Assembly: GCA_018883185.1 (NCBI GenBank)
Contig: VEQP01000012.1
Coordinates: 1-64,000 of the forward strand
Direction of reading: 5' to 3'
DNA: 64,000 bases
Source of the DNA: Nevskiaceae bacterium
GTDB taxonomy: Bacteria > Pseudomonadota > Gammaproteobacteria > Steroidobacterales > Steroidobacteraceae
The position numbers were made by a program, and so were the translations under genes. The notes below the pieces were generated by a model. That model saw nothing but the letters and a program-made list of their open reading frames with translations. It ran no database searches and was not told the origin of the DNA. Below are positions 19,496 through 29,524 of this stretch, one piece after another (position 1 is the first letter of the stretch; each line of letters starts with the position of its first letter).

Positions 19496-21595
19496 TCAGT
19501 TACCGTCCCGCCTAATCCGATTGGTCCAGCGCGCCTCATGGATGCGCTCGCCGTTGTGCCAGCCCTCGATCCGCTCCTCGACGACGAAGTGGGTCGGCGT
19601 GGAGGTCATGGTGGTGGCCACCTTCGCGGCGACCTTCCAGCCTTCGCGCTCCGAGGCGTTCTCAGAGGTGAAGGCGATGCGGTAAGAGTTGATGTCGCTC
19701 TCGTCGATGGTCGCCTCGGCCGAAAAACCTTTACCGTGACGCATCGCCACTGCGTCGTAGGTGCGCATCTCGACCGTGCGGGCCGCGCCGAATTTCGCGC
19801 GGCGGGGGCCGGCGGGCCCTTCGTAGGTCACCCTGCGCTTCGTGGGATCCGCGGGCGCAGGCATCTTGCCGCTCTTGTCGGACAGCACCTCGACGGGCAT
19901 GTCCGGCTCGCGCGCGCGCGCGGGCCGTATCGGGATGTCGATTGCGGTCGCGCCCGCCACCAGCTGCAGCGATACCTGCTCGGGCGCAGGCCACACGATG
20001 GGCCATTGGCTCTGCGACACCGACAACCGCAGCCGCGAGCCCTTCCTCACACGGCGCGAGGTGAAGTTCAGCAGGATGTCCTGCGTCTGCTCCGCGCCGG
20101 CGACGATCGGCGTCCACGCCGTATGGTCGGCATTGTGGGCGAGGTTGCGCACGCCGTAGGTCAGCAACCATGACCGGCCGTCTGCCGCGATCTCGTTAAG
20201 GCGCACCGCGAGCTTGGCGATCGGCTTGTCCGCGACGAACACGAGCCGCAGCGTCGGCCGCCCGACGATGTCGATGTCGGCGTTCAGCGGCTCGCTGTCG
20301 AACACCAGCGACAGCTTGTCGTCGTCCGATTGCTCGGTCGGCGCCATCGAGGACATGTCCGTCGGCGACAGCACCGGGATGCAGCCGCCGATCGTCAGCG
20401 CCGACGGCACGGCGATCCGCGTGCGCGGCGCCGCCGCGGCCTGCAGGGCCTTGCCGGGCGTCAGGTGCAGACGGCGCGCCGCGATCGAGGGCGCAGGCCA
20501 CCGCTGCTCGGCGACCCACCGGCCCGGGATGTCCGCCGGATGGCGCTGCGCGACCGTGGCATCCGCGATGAAGCTGCGCAGCATCGGCTCGTCCATGATC
20601 CCGTTGTCGTTGCCGTTGAGCCAACGGTCCCACCAGCGCGTCTCCTCGACCGCCCAATCGAGGCGCGGACCGGGATCGCCTTCGTGCGGCCAATGGTGGC
20701 CCCAGGGTCCGACGAGACCCTTGCGCGGACCGCCGAGCCGCTCAAGCGTGCGCGGCACTGTGTTGATGTAGGAGTCCTCAAGACCTCCGACCACGTAGAC
20801 CGCGCACTTCACCTTCGAGAGGTCGCTGACGATGCGGTCTCGCCAATACTGGTCGACCAACTGGTGACGCATCCACTCCGACACCAGCGGCTGTTGCGCC
20901 TGCAGCCGCTCCAGCCACATCCCGCGCCAACGGTCACCGACCAGTTCGGGGTCCGGCGGATCGATCATGGTCTGCTTCCAGATCGTGCCCCAAACGACCT
21001 TCTCGTTGATCACGCAGCCGCCCAGCGTGTGCACGTCGTCGGTGTAGCCGTTCTCGGTGCCCATCGCGGCGACGATCGCCTTCAGCTCGGGGATGCCCTT
21101 GGCCGCGGCCTGGAAGGCGTTGATGGAGCCGTACGAGATGCCGCGGATGCCGACCTTGCCGTTGCACCACGGCTGCCGCGATATCCAACGCACCAACGGC
21201 GCCACATCGGCCTGCTCCGGCAGGTCGTATTCATTGACGATGATGCCGCCGGATTCGCCGGTGCCGCGGACATCGACCCGCACCAGCGCGAAGCCCCGCG
21301 GCACCAACCAGGCCGCAGTGCGATCGTCCGACCGACGGTAGCCGACCCGTTTGCGGTAGGGCAGCATCTCGAGGATCGCGCCCACCGGTGCGGCCTCGGC
21401 GTCCTCCGGCATGAAGATACGGGCGGCGAGCTCAATGCCGTCCGGCATCGGGATCCAGGTGTTCTCAATCACCTTCAGCTTGCGGACCGGCGGCGGCGCC
21501 CACACCGGCGTCGCCGACCAGGCCGGCCGGTGCCATCCGGCCACGGCGACGGCACTCGCGGTAGACCCGATGAACTCACGTCGTGACGGCGCCAT
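19496..21595 (-). CDS. CocE/NonD family hydrolase (S15-like), Tat-type signal
   Basis: RREFIGSTASAVAVAGW; MPDGIELAARIFMP, VRVDVRGTGESGG, GIRGISYGS nucleophile, HHWPHEGDPG. Confidence 0.92.
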   Translation of the reverse strand: MAPSRREFIGSTASAVAVAGWHRPAWSATPVWAPPPVRKLKVIENTWIPMPDGIELAARIFMPEDAEAAPVGAILEMLPYRKRVGYRRSDDRTAAWLVPRGFALVRVDVRGTGESGGIIVNEYDLPEQADVAPLVRWISRQPWCNGKVGIRGISYGSINAFQAAAKGIPELKAIVAAMGTENGYTDDVHTLGGCVINEKVVWGTIWKQTMIDPPDPELVGDRWRGMWLERLQAQQPLVSEWMRHQLVDQYWRDRIVSDLSKVKCAVYVVGGLEDSYINTVPRTLERLGGPRKGLVGPWGHHWPHEGDPGPRLDWAVEETRWWDRWLNGNDNGIMDEPMLRSFIADATVAQRHPADIPGRWVAEQRWPAPSIAARRLHLTPGKALQAAAAPRTRIAVPSALTIGGCIPVLSPTDMSSMAPTEQSDDDKLSLVFDSEPLNADIDIVGRPTLRLVFVADKPIAKLAVRLNEIAADGRSWLLTYGVRNLAHNADHTAWTPIVAGAEQTQDILLNFTSRRVRKGSRLRLSVSQSQWPIVWPAPEQVSLQLVAGATAIDIPIRPARAREPDMPVEVLSDKSGKMPAPADPTKRRVTYEGPAGPRRAKFGAARTVEMRTYDAVAMRHGKGFSAEATIDESDINSYRIAFTSENASEREGWKVAAKVATTMTSTPTHFVVEERIEGWHNGERIHEARWTNRIRRDGN

Positions 21596-21638
21596 ACGAA
21601 CCTCAATTCAACGAACTGCGAAATTCCAATCCAGCAAG

Positions 21639-21659
21639 TACTTGAGGATGTTTCAAGTA
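21639..21659. promoter_or_regulatory. inverted repeat TACTTGA-N7-TCAAGTA, candidate operator
   Basis: Perfect 7-bp arms in the divergent CocE/AraC intergenic region. Confidence 0.45.
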
Positions 21660-21753
21660 TAGCAATAATCCATATCGTTTAGGTTGCCTACAGTTATTTT
21701 TGCGCTTAGATTCAAGCCATGCGTCTTCAGGCCGAAGCGGACGAGGCAAAGGC

Positions 21754-22845
21754 ATGCTGGATCACATCAACAAAGCCGAACGTCTCGCCAAAGGTGTCGA
21801 CACCGGGCAACTTGGATTATTCCGCTCGCTTATCGGCGGACACGACCGCCGTCTGACGACGGTGTTTGACAACCTCCTCAATCACCCTGACTCAAAAATC
21901 ATCGCCCTCTCGGCTGACCACCGCACTATGGCAGCAAGGGTCGAAGTTGCCCGGAATGCCGGTCATGGCCGCTGGGAATTTTATTGTCTCGGAGACGACA
22001 CGTTTTTGATCGCAGGCGACTCCCTGTTCGATCAACCTTGCGTCGAGCAGGTCCCAGGCGAGGATATTGTGGAATTCCATCTACGGTTGTCGGGGACGAT
22101 GCGCTTGCGAGATCCAAGCCACTCGAAACCTTTAGTTATCGAGCCGAATTGCCTTCTAGTGTGGCGACAACCACCCGACGTCGAGGTTCAGGATCGGGTG
22201 GAGGCTGGTAAACGAGACACCTTCGTATCGCTGTACTGCCGTCCTGAACGGCTCGCTGCGCTGGCGACGAAACATGACATCAGAGTCCCCGAGTCCTTGC
22301 GTTTCGCTGTTGGTCTCTGCTCAACGCCTACGCGACATCTGCTGCTGCCACTCGACCCTAGCCTCACGCTAATAGGCCACGGTTTGCTGGATAGCCCGTT
22401 TGTCGGTGGCCTGCGGCTCTTGCATGCGGAAACCAAGGCAACGGAACTGCTTTGCGAAGTGCTCCACTACACAATGCGCCCCCCTCCCGGACCGCAGCCC
22501 GTAAGTGCAGAGGATTTGCGGCGGCTTGACGTGGCACGGCAAATCGTCGTCACGCAGCACGCCCCGCCGCCATTGATCGGCGAGATCGCGCGCCGCATCG
22601 GCATGAGTGAGACGAAACTCAAGCGGGCGTTCAAGTTGCGCTTCGGCTCCACCATTTTCCACATGAGCCTCGACGCACGAATGAGGCACGCGCTCGAACT
22701 GCTGCGCTGCAAGCACATGCCGGTAAGTCGTGTGGCCGCCACGGTGGGCTACAGCCACCAGACGAGTTTTGCGTCGGCTTTCAAGAAGCATTTCGGATTT
22801 CTGCCAGGAGCTGCTCGCCACGAACGCGGCAGAATGAACGGGTAG
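21754..22845 (+). CDS. AraC family transcriptional regulator
   Basis: C-terminal tandem HTH: PPLIGEIARRIGMSETKLKRAFKLRFGSTIFHMSLDARMRHALELL...VAATVGYSHQTSFASAFKKHFGFLPG. Confidence 0.93.
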   Translation: MLDHINKAERLAKGVDTGQLGLFRSLIGGHDRRLTTVFDNLLNHPDSKIIALSADHRTMAARVEVARNAGHGRWEFYCLGDDTFLIAGDSLFDQPCVEQVPGEDIVEFHLRLSGTMRLRDPSHSKPLVIEPNCLLVWRQPPDVEVQDRVEAGKRDTFVSLYCRPERLAALATKHDIRVPESLRFAVGLCSTPTRHLLLPLDPSLTLIGHGLLDSPFVGGLRLLHAETKATELLCEVLHYTMRPPPGPQPVSAEDLRRLDVARQIVVTQHAPPPLIGEIARRIGMSETKLKRAFKLRFGSTIFHMSLDARMRHALELLRCKHMPVSRVAATVGYSHQTSFASAFKKHFGFLPGAARHERGRMNG

Positions 22846-22985
22846 CGAAGATCATTTCGCCACTGATCTGCAGACAGGAAAGCCAAATGATCAACTTCGA
22901 CTGAAACTACTTCATGAACATCTAGGGCCGCCTCGTCGGATCGGCTCAGCGCCTGCGTGCCGCTCAACTAAGGGAGTACATCACC

Positions 22986-24080
22986 ATGAAACGACGCGAT
23001 CTGCTCACCGCCTCGGCGCTTGCCGGCGGCGCCCTGCTTACCAGCCGTGCATACGCCCACGTCGGTGAGCCGGGAGCCGAACTTCGATACTGGGACAACC
23101 ACACCGGCTTCGGCTACGAGGGGCCGCAGGATGTCGCACTGCTCGACCACTGGCGCAAAGCGGGCGCGCACTACGTCTGCGTTAACGTCGGCTTCGACAT
23201 GATGCCTTGGAGCACCACCATTCTCGCCATAGCCGACTACACCAAAGCCATCGAGGCGCGTTCGGACCTCAGGTTGTGCGCAACGCTCGCTGACGTGCGC
23301 GCAGCGTGGCGAGCAGGGCAGATGGCCGTGACTTTCAATATCGAGGGCATGGGAGCACTGAACGAAAACCTGCGGATGGTCGAGCTTTACTACAAGCTCG
23401 GCATTAGGCAAATGCTCATCGCTTACAACGCCAACAACGCGGCAGGCGGCGGCTGTCACGACAAGGACGAAGGTCTGACAGATTTCGGCCGCGCCGTAAT
23501 CCGCGAGATGAACCGTGTCGGAATGGTCGTCGACTGCGCACATAGCGGCATCCGCTCGAGCCTGGAGGCAATGCGTCTGTCAGACAAGCCCTGCATCTTC
23601 AGTCACGCCAATGTTCGCGCCCTACGCGACCATGAGCGAAACATCACCGACGAGCAGATCAAGGCGGTGGCGGCGACTGGCGGTGTCGTGGGCATCAATG
23701 GCCTGAACCTGTACCTTGGCGAAGGACCCGCCACGGTGGAAGGCGTGGTCCGGCACATCGACTACATCGCGAAATTGGTCGGCACCGCTCACGTCGGCGT
23801 TGCGCTCGACAGCGACCCGAGCGGGTGGACAGCCCCACCTGCGGAGAGCCTCACTCCAGAGATGGCTGCGCTGTTCGAAAAGTATTGGCCGGCACGCCAA
23901 TACCCGTCTTCGGTGAAAGACGACTTCTTGCAACCCAAAGCGCTGCCGTTGATAGCCCATCGACTTTCCGCCATGCGTTACGCGGAGAAGGACGTCCGCG
24001 CGATCATGGGTGGCAACTTCATGCGCATCGCCTCGCAGGTTTGGGCTCCGTCCCGCGTCGTCGGGCAAGAGGCACCATAA
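22986..24080 (+). CDS. membrane dipeptidase (peptidase M19), Tat-type signal
   Basis: MKRRDLLTASALAGGALLTSRAYA; GMVVDCAHSGIRSSLEAMRLSDKPCIFSHANVRALRDHERNITDEQIKAVAATGGVVGIN; HVGVALDSD. Confidence 0.92.
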   Translation: MKRRDLLTASALAGGALLTSRAYAHVGEPGAELRYWDNHTGFGYEGPQDVALLDHWRKAGAHYVCVNVGFDMMPWSTTILAIADYTKAIEARSDLRLCATLADVRAAWRAGQMAVTFNIEGMGALNENLRMVELYYKLGIRQMLIAYNANNAAGGGCHDKDEGLTDFGRAVIREMNRVGMVVDCAHSGIRSSLEAMRLSDKPCIFSHANVRALRDHERNITDEQIKAVAATGGVVGINGLNLYLGEGPATVEGVVRHIDYIAKLVGTAHVGVALDSDPSGWTAPPAESLTPEMAALFEKYWPARQYPSSVKDDFLQPKALPLIAHRLSAMRYAEKDVRAIMGGNFMRIASQVWAPSRVVGQEAP

Positions 24081-24182
24081 ACCTTGACGACCGATAGCTC
24101 GCGAGCAACCGCGCCGTGACAACGGCTTGTTTGCTCGGAACTCCGGCCGAAACCCGGCTGTGGTGGCCGTCCGTTTGAACGC

Positions 24183-25397
24183 TCATAGACCTTGACGCAA
24201 CGACTTGGAACGCAATACCGCCACGGCGGTCAGCACCAGAGCAGCCGCCAATGCCAGATACGTGACGGCTACGCCCCAACGCTCGACCGCGTAACCCGTC
24301 GCGACCATTCCGAGTGGCGGACCCGCATAGAATGCCGAAATCTGCGCACTGTAAACCCGCCCATGCTGGTCTGCCGGCACTCGCTGCTGAACAAGAGTGG
24401 TAACGAGCGGATTCAGTGGTCCCCAAAAAAACCCGAGACAGAACGCCGCCGCTGTGAGCCACGGCAACGGCGGCAGCAATGCCATCGGCACGATGCTTGA
24501 TGCGGTACCTGCCATGATCATCCGCAACAACCTCGCGGGTGAAAGGCGCTCGCCCATCCAACCGTACCCGAAGGCACCCAGGGTCGCCCCGGCGGACAGC
24601 GCTGATATCACCACACCAAAACCGCGCGGATCACCCTGCTGCTCAAAAAAAGCGGTCAGCACAATTGATTCGCTGGGTAGATAGATCATGGCTATGCCGA
24701 CCAGTGCAATCGTCAACGTCCGCAGCACACGATCGCGCCATAACACTGCGAATCCGCGCAGAATTCCGCGATCATCAGCGACGCTGCGACCGTCACCTGT
24801 ATTTCTCCCGTCGAGACCCAGATCACCGACGCGTAGAAATGTGATGCAAAACGCTGACACCATAAATAGCAGTGCAGCACACCAGAACGGACTGACCACA
24901 CCGAACCCGGCGATCAGCCATGCTCCGATGGCAGGGCCAGTAACCCATGCGACACCAAATACCCCGTCGTGAATGCCGTTGAGGCTTTTCTGCGCGATCC
25001 CGGTGGCGTGCGCAGCGTCAGTCAGTAACGCCTTGCGGGCTGTGTAGCCAGCCGGATCAAACAGTGCACCGAGCATGGCGAAGAGGAACACGCTCGTCGG
25101 TGTAAGACCAAAAAGCGCGGCTGAGACGGGAATTGCCAATACAGACAGCGCAGACAAAACATCCGCGCCGATGCTCACTTGGCGACGCCCGATATGGTCC
25201 ACCAACCAACCACCAAACGGGGTGATCAGAAGCGGCGACAATGACGAAGCAGCTAAAACGAGACCCGCAATCGTCGGCGAATCGAAACGCGCCATCACCA
25301 GCCAAGGAATCGCAATGGTTACTATGGCGTTGCCCAGACCCGAACAGAGATTCGCGGCTTGCAGCAGCACTACATGCGATGGCGGCCGGTATCGCAT
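24183..25397 (-). CDS. MFS transporter
   Basis: Multi-TM; PFGGWLVDHIGRRQVSIGADVLSALS MFS loop motif. Confidence 0.9.
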   Translation of the reverse strand: MRYRPPSHVVLLQAANLCSGLGNAIVTIAIPWLVMARFDSPTIAGLVLAASSLSPLLITPFGGWLVDHIGRRQVSIGADVLSALSVLAIPVSAALFGLTPTSVFLFAMLGALFDPAGYTARKALLTDAAHATGIAQKSLNGIHDGVFGVAWVTGPAIGAWLIAGFGVVSPFWCAALLFMVSAFCITFLRVGDLGLDGRNTGDGRSVADDRGILRGFAVLWRDRVLRTLTIALVGIAMIYLPSESIVLTAFFEQQGDPRGFGVVISALSAGATLGAFGYGWMGERLSPARLLRMIMAGTASSIVPMALLPPLPWLTAAAFCLGFFWGPLNPLVTTLVQQRVPADQHGRVYSAQISAFYAGPPLGMVATGYAVERWGVAVTYLALAAALVLTAVAVLRSKSLRQGL

Positions 25398-25460
25398 CGT
25401 TTAATCCGCGTTGCTGAATGGAGTCGGGTTAACGGCAGCCTACTGCAGTAGAAATGCGCT

Positions 25461-27065
25461 TCAGGCCGAACGATGGGCCAGCGGCAGCACGTCAATCATC
25501 TGCAATCGGGCCCGGAGGAGGCTTTCCGTGAGGCGAGATCGCGCGTCGGCCGCACTTGGTTCGCTCCAAAGATTCCGCAGCTCGTGCGGATCGGATTCCC
25601 GGTCGAACAGTTCGCCCTGCTCGTCACCATGCCAAAGCGTAAGTCGCCAGCGGCTATCTATATAGCTCGTGAGTCGTACCGGACCAAGCTCACCCATATG
25701 GATGGGCAGTTCGTCCTCCTCAATGACGACGCCTTCGCGGTCGATTGAAGAAGCCATGATGTTGACTCCCTGCATGCCAACAGGTATGCCGAGCCCCACT
25801 CGGCAAAGAATGGAGCGGGCCAGATCAAGAGTGCTTACAACCTGACCGCGTACGGCCGGCTGCGCAGAAGCAGGATCGCGCCACAGCAGCGGTACCCGAA
25901 TCACACCCTCGTAATGAAACCCCTGCTTGAAGATCAAAGAATGGTCTCCCATCAGATCGCCATGATCGGATGTGAACACCACCACGGTATTTTCTTCGAG
26001 GCCGAGACGACGCAATGCGCCGAGGATACGTCCAACCGCATCGTCGATCATGCTGATTGACCCGTAGCTGAGTGCGATTGCTTCGCGAAGTGCCGACTCA
26101 CTGACGAACTGCGTGCAAAAGCGGCCAGGCAGGAAATCAGGCTGCGCACTGAAAGCCCGCAACCGCCGTAGAAGCGCGACTTCTTCAGAATCAACATGAC
26201 CGAAGGAGGCGGGCAGTTCGACTTCACGCGGATCGTACATGCCCCAGTAGCGACCCGGCGGCGTAAACGGATGATGGGGGTCCGGAAAAGAGCATTGCAG
26301 CAGAAACGGCGTGGTAGCGCCTTGGGCCGCAAAGCGTTCCAGCGCCGCTACAGTCCGCTCTTCGACGAAGGATGTCGGATACGCCGCCTCGGGCACGGCC
26401 GTTCGCCAAGCCTGCGGCGCCCTCGTAGAACCGGGCAAAGCATTGGTGGGCCCGATGAGCTGATCGATGTTTGGTACCCGCGCGCGCGCCCACGTGCGGT
26501 AGTGACCGCCGACTTGATCGCCATGTCCGCACGCAAACTCCACGTGCTCGAAGCCGTAGTAAGGCAAGGCGATCTGGCGATGAGGATCAGCAGCCCAAAG
26601 CTCCTCCCGTTCAGCCAAGTAACGCGAGTCGTTCGTCACGTCAGGCAGAGCGGTTGGCCAATTTTCCCGGCGATCATCATTGGGTCGCATCGAGGAAAAC
26701 AGCAACGGGTCAGGCACTTCACGACGCGACTGAGACTGCAGATGAGCCTTGCCGATCAGCGCCGTCCGGTACCCAGCACGACGCATGACTTCGGCAAAGG
26801 TCATTGACTCGATTGGCAACGGCACCCCGTTATGACGTACCCCATTTACGGAGGGCATACGACCTGTCAGCAACGTTGCCCGGTTTGGCATGCAGATCGG
26901 GTTGGCCACATAACAACGTTCGAACCGCTGTCCGCGCGCGGCAATGCCGTCAATGTGCGGCGTACGGAGCTGACGATTACCGTAGCAGCCGAGGTGGTCC
27001 GCCCGATGCTGGTCGGTGACGATGAGCAGGACGTTTGGTCGGTTCACATCCGAACCATAAACCAT
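25461..27065 (-). CDS. type I sulfatase
   Basis: RPNVLLIVTDQHRADHLGCYGN, CMPNRATLLTG (CxPxR formylglycine signature), VVFTSDHGDLMGDH. Confidence 0.94.
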   Translation of the reverse strand: MVYGSDVNRPNVLLIVTDQHRADHLGCYGNRQLRTPHIDGIAARGQRFERCYVANPICMPNRATLLTGRMPSVNGVRHNGVPLPIESMTFAEVMRRAGYRTALIGKAHLQSQSRREVPDPLLFSSMRPNDDRRENWPTALPDVTNDSRYLAEREELWAADPHRQIALPYYGFEHVEFACGHGDQVGGHYRTWARARVPNIDQLIGPTNALPGSTRAPQAWRTAVPEAAYPTSFVEERTVAALERFAAQGATTPFLLQCSFPDPHHPFTPPGRYWGMYDPREVELPASFGHVDSEEVALLRRLRAFSAQPDFLPGRFCTQFVSESALREAIALSYGSISMIDDAVGRILGALRRLGLEENTVVVFTSDHGDLMGDHSLIFKQGFHYEGVIRVPLLWRDPASAQPAVRGQVVSTLDLARSILCRVGLGIPVGMQGVNIMASSIDREGVVIEEDELPIHMGELGPVRLTSYIDSRWRLTLWHGDEQGELFDRESDPHELRNLWSEPSAADARSRLTESLLRARLQMIDVLPLAHRSA

Positions 27066-27234
27066 TTTGCGCCGTACGGTTTAGAGCCAATCGGCGAAAA
27101 ACCGCGGTGATGCGGTAGCGGGCGAGTTGCGAGAGCAGGTTATTGTTTTTGGAATTGGGACCCTCGGTCCACCGTAGCGTCCGCGACAGCACGAAAAAGG
27201 CGAAAATGACAAGCCCGACAGGAGTCCGCGCTGC

Positions 27235-28515
27235 TTGATTCGTAACCTTACAGATCGACTTTCGGCTGAAGAGTGGCTCGCGCGCGCCGCGCGGGTGATG
27301 CCTGGCACGCAGTCGAATTTGCGCGCTGGTGCCAACGCACCGCCGCCGCTCGTGCTGACTTCGGCTCTTGGCGCACGGGTTCGTGATGCAGATGGGCGTG
27401 AGTACATCGACTACACGCTGGGCATGGGACCGGCCATTTTCGGTTACTCAAACCCGATCTATTTGGAGGCCATCCAAGGGCAACTGCACCAACTTTTCAG
27501 CGTGACTTCGGCACGTGCACACACGACAGCCGAAATTGAACTGGCCGAAACGATCTCGGCATTGCTTCCCTGCGCCGAAAACGTTCGTTTCGCCATATCC
27601 GGCACCGAAGCGGACCAACTCGCCATCCGCATCGCGCGAGCCTATAGCGGTAGACGCCGGTTCGTCCGTTTCGTTGGGCATTACCACGGCTGGATGGACA
27701 ACGTCTCAGTGAGTTCCAGCGAAGGGCAGTGGCAGCCGTCCGCTGATGAGTCCTTCTGCATCGCCTGGAACAACGCTGAGGCCCTCGAGGCATTGCTACG
27801 CGAACACTCCAGCGACATCGCTCTGGTGCTGATGGAACCCGTTATGTGCAACTTTGCATGTTGCCCACCGCGGCCGGGCTATTTGCAAACCGTGCGACAA
27901 CTCTGTGACCGATACGGGGTTCTGCTCTGTTTTGATGAGGTCATCACTGGATTTCGCGTCGGTTTAGCCGGTGCGCAGGGAGCCTTCGGCGTCACCCCGG
28001 ACCTGGCCGTGCTCGGAAAAGCACTTGCCGGAGGGCTGCCGCTTGCTGCGGTAGCAGGACGGCGGGAAATACTCGACGTGCTTCGTACGCAACGCGTGAC
28101 CGGCGCTGGCACGTTCAACGCTTTTCCGCTCGCCATGGCCGCGGGACTCGCCACCTTACGACTGCTGCAGTCGACAGAGTTCGCCCACTACCAGCGAATC
28201 GACCATCTACAGGCAAGACTGACACGAGAACTGGGGGTATTGCTCCGAGGGCACGGCATACCCTGCCTGCTGCAGGGGCCGCGTGGCATTTTCAGCCTGC
28301 GCATCATTGATCGTGACACGGCGTATTCCCCCCACGATCTACAGACGGAAGATCTCGGCATCGCGGCCCGGCTGTCGGTGCTTCTGCAAGAGGAGGGAGT
28401 TCTGATGGCCGGTGGAGCACGTTTCAACCTTTGCTCCGCCATGACGGATGCGGACGTCGATGAAACAATAATGCGATTCGAGCGCGCTCTGGTACGTCTG
28501 CCGCGGTGCGATTGA
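27235..28515 (+). CDS. class III aminotransferase (GSA aminomutase-like), second paralogue
   Basis: RVMPGTQSNLRAGA, GMGPAIFGYSNP, GHYHGWMDNV, CFDEVITGFRVGLAGAQ, LGKALAGGLPLAAVAG; TTG start with AGGAG upstream. Confidence 0.88.
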   Translation: MIRNLTDRLSAEEWLARAARVMPGTQSNLRAGANAPPPLVLTSALGARVRDADGREYIDYTLGMGPAIFGYSNPIYLEAIQGQLHQLFSVTSARAHTTAEIELAETISALLPCAENVRFAISGTEADQLAIRIARAYSGRRRFVRFVGHYHGWMDNVSVSSSEGQWQPSADESFCIAWNNAEALEALLREHSSDIALVLMEPVMCNFACCPPRPGYLQTVRQLCDRYGVLLCFDEVITGFRVGLAGAQGAFGVTPDLAVLGKALAGGLPLAAVAGRREILDVLRTQRVTGAGTFNAFPLAMAAGLATLRLLQSTEFAHYQRIDHLQARLTRELGVLLRGHGIPCLLQGPRGIFSLRIIDRDTAYSPHDLQTEDLGIAARLSVLLQEEGVLMAGGARFNLCSAMTDADVDETIMRFERALVRLPRCD

Positions 28516-28546
28516 CCGAACGGGAATCAGCGAGGACTCCTGAACC

Positions 28547-29512
28547 ATGACACGTGATCAACTACTCTGCGCTTACCGTCGTCTGCGACTGCTACGCGAG
28601 TTCGAAGAACGCACCCGGATTGAGTTTCAGACCGGACAGATTGCCGGCTTTACCCATCTCTATGCCGGTATGGAGGCCATCGCGGTAGGCGTTTGCGAGC
28701 ACCTGACCGACGAAGACAAGATCATCAGCACTCATCGTGGACACGGTCATTGCCTCGCGAAAGGTTGCGACCCCGTTGCCATGATGAAGGAGCTATGGGG
28801 GTCGAGTGAGGGGCTGTGCGGCGGCAAAGGAGGCACAATGCATATCGCCGACTTCAGTCGCGGCATGCTGGGCGCCAACGCGGTGGTTGGCGCAGGGGCG
28901 CCTATCGCCGTCGGCGCAGCGCTTGCCGCCTCGATAACCGGTGCATCGTGGGTGGCGGTTTCGTTCGTCGGCGATGGCGGTACCAACATCGGCAGCGTCT
29001 ACGAGGCCATGAATATGGCGGTCGTGCTTCGCCTGCCCAAGATTTTTGTCATAGAAGACAACGGGTGGGGTGAAATGACACCCATCGGCAACGCCGCCGG
29101 AAATCGGGATCTGGCGGCGCGCGCAGCGGCGATGGGCATGCCCGCAGTAAGCGTGGACGGAACCGATTTCTTTGCAGTCCATACCGCAGCCGGCGTTGCC
29201 ATCAGCCGTGCGCGACGTGGTGAAGGTCCGTCGACAATCGTGGCGAGCGCCCCCCGGTTTTACGGTCACCATGAAGGCGATCCGCAGTTGTATCGCAGCC
29301 GCGAAGAGGTGGCGGAACTGCGGCGCAAGGATGACTGCCTGCCGCGATTTATCGAACGAGTGACGGCCACCGGTGACGTGACAATGGAAGATCTCGGCAT
29401 CATTGACGCAGATATCGCGCGCCTTATGGATTCAGCCGTCGAACAGTCAAAGGCCGCGCCGCGGCCTACGGCCGACGACGTGCTGCAGCACGTTTACATC
29501 CGATATCGGTGA
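28547..29512 (+). CDS. TPP-dependent 2-oxoacid/acetoin dehydrogenase E1 alpha
   Basis: STHRGHGHCLAKG, GGKGGTMHIADFSRGMLGANAVVGAG, GDGGTNIGSVYEAMNMA TPP motif, EDNGWGEMTP. Confidence 0.93.
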   Translation: MTRDQLLCAYRRLRLLREFEERTRIEFQTGQIAGFTHLYAGMEAIAVGVCEHLTDEDKIISTHRGHGHCLAKGCDPVAMMKELWGSSEGLCGGKGGTMHIADFSRGMLGANAVVGAGAPIAVGAALAASITGASWVAVSFVGDGGTNIGSVYEAMNMAVVLRLPKIFVIEDNGWGEMTPIGNAAGNRDLAARAAAMGMPAVSVDGTDFFAVHTAAGVAISRARRGEGPSTIVASAPRFYGHHEGDPQLYRSREEVAELRRKDDCLPRFIERVTATGDVTMEDLGIIDADIARLMDSAVEQSKAAPRPTADDVLQHVYIRYR

Positions 29513-29524
29513 GGTCCCGGGATC

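Noticed and set aside
20330-21586. 418-aa plus-strand ORF opposite the CocE gene
   Set aside because: Arg/His/Asp-rich shadow ORF, no coding signature
24081-24182. Intrinsic terminator between the convergent dipeptidase and MFS genes
   Set aside because: GC-rich partial inverted repeats but no convincing stem followed by a T-tract on either strand
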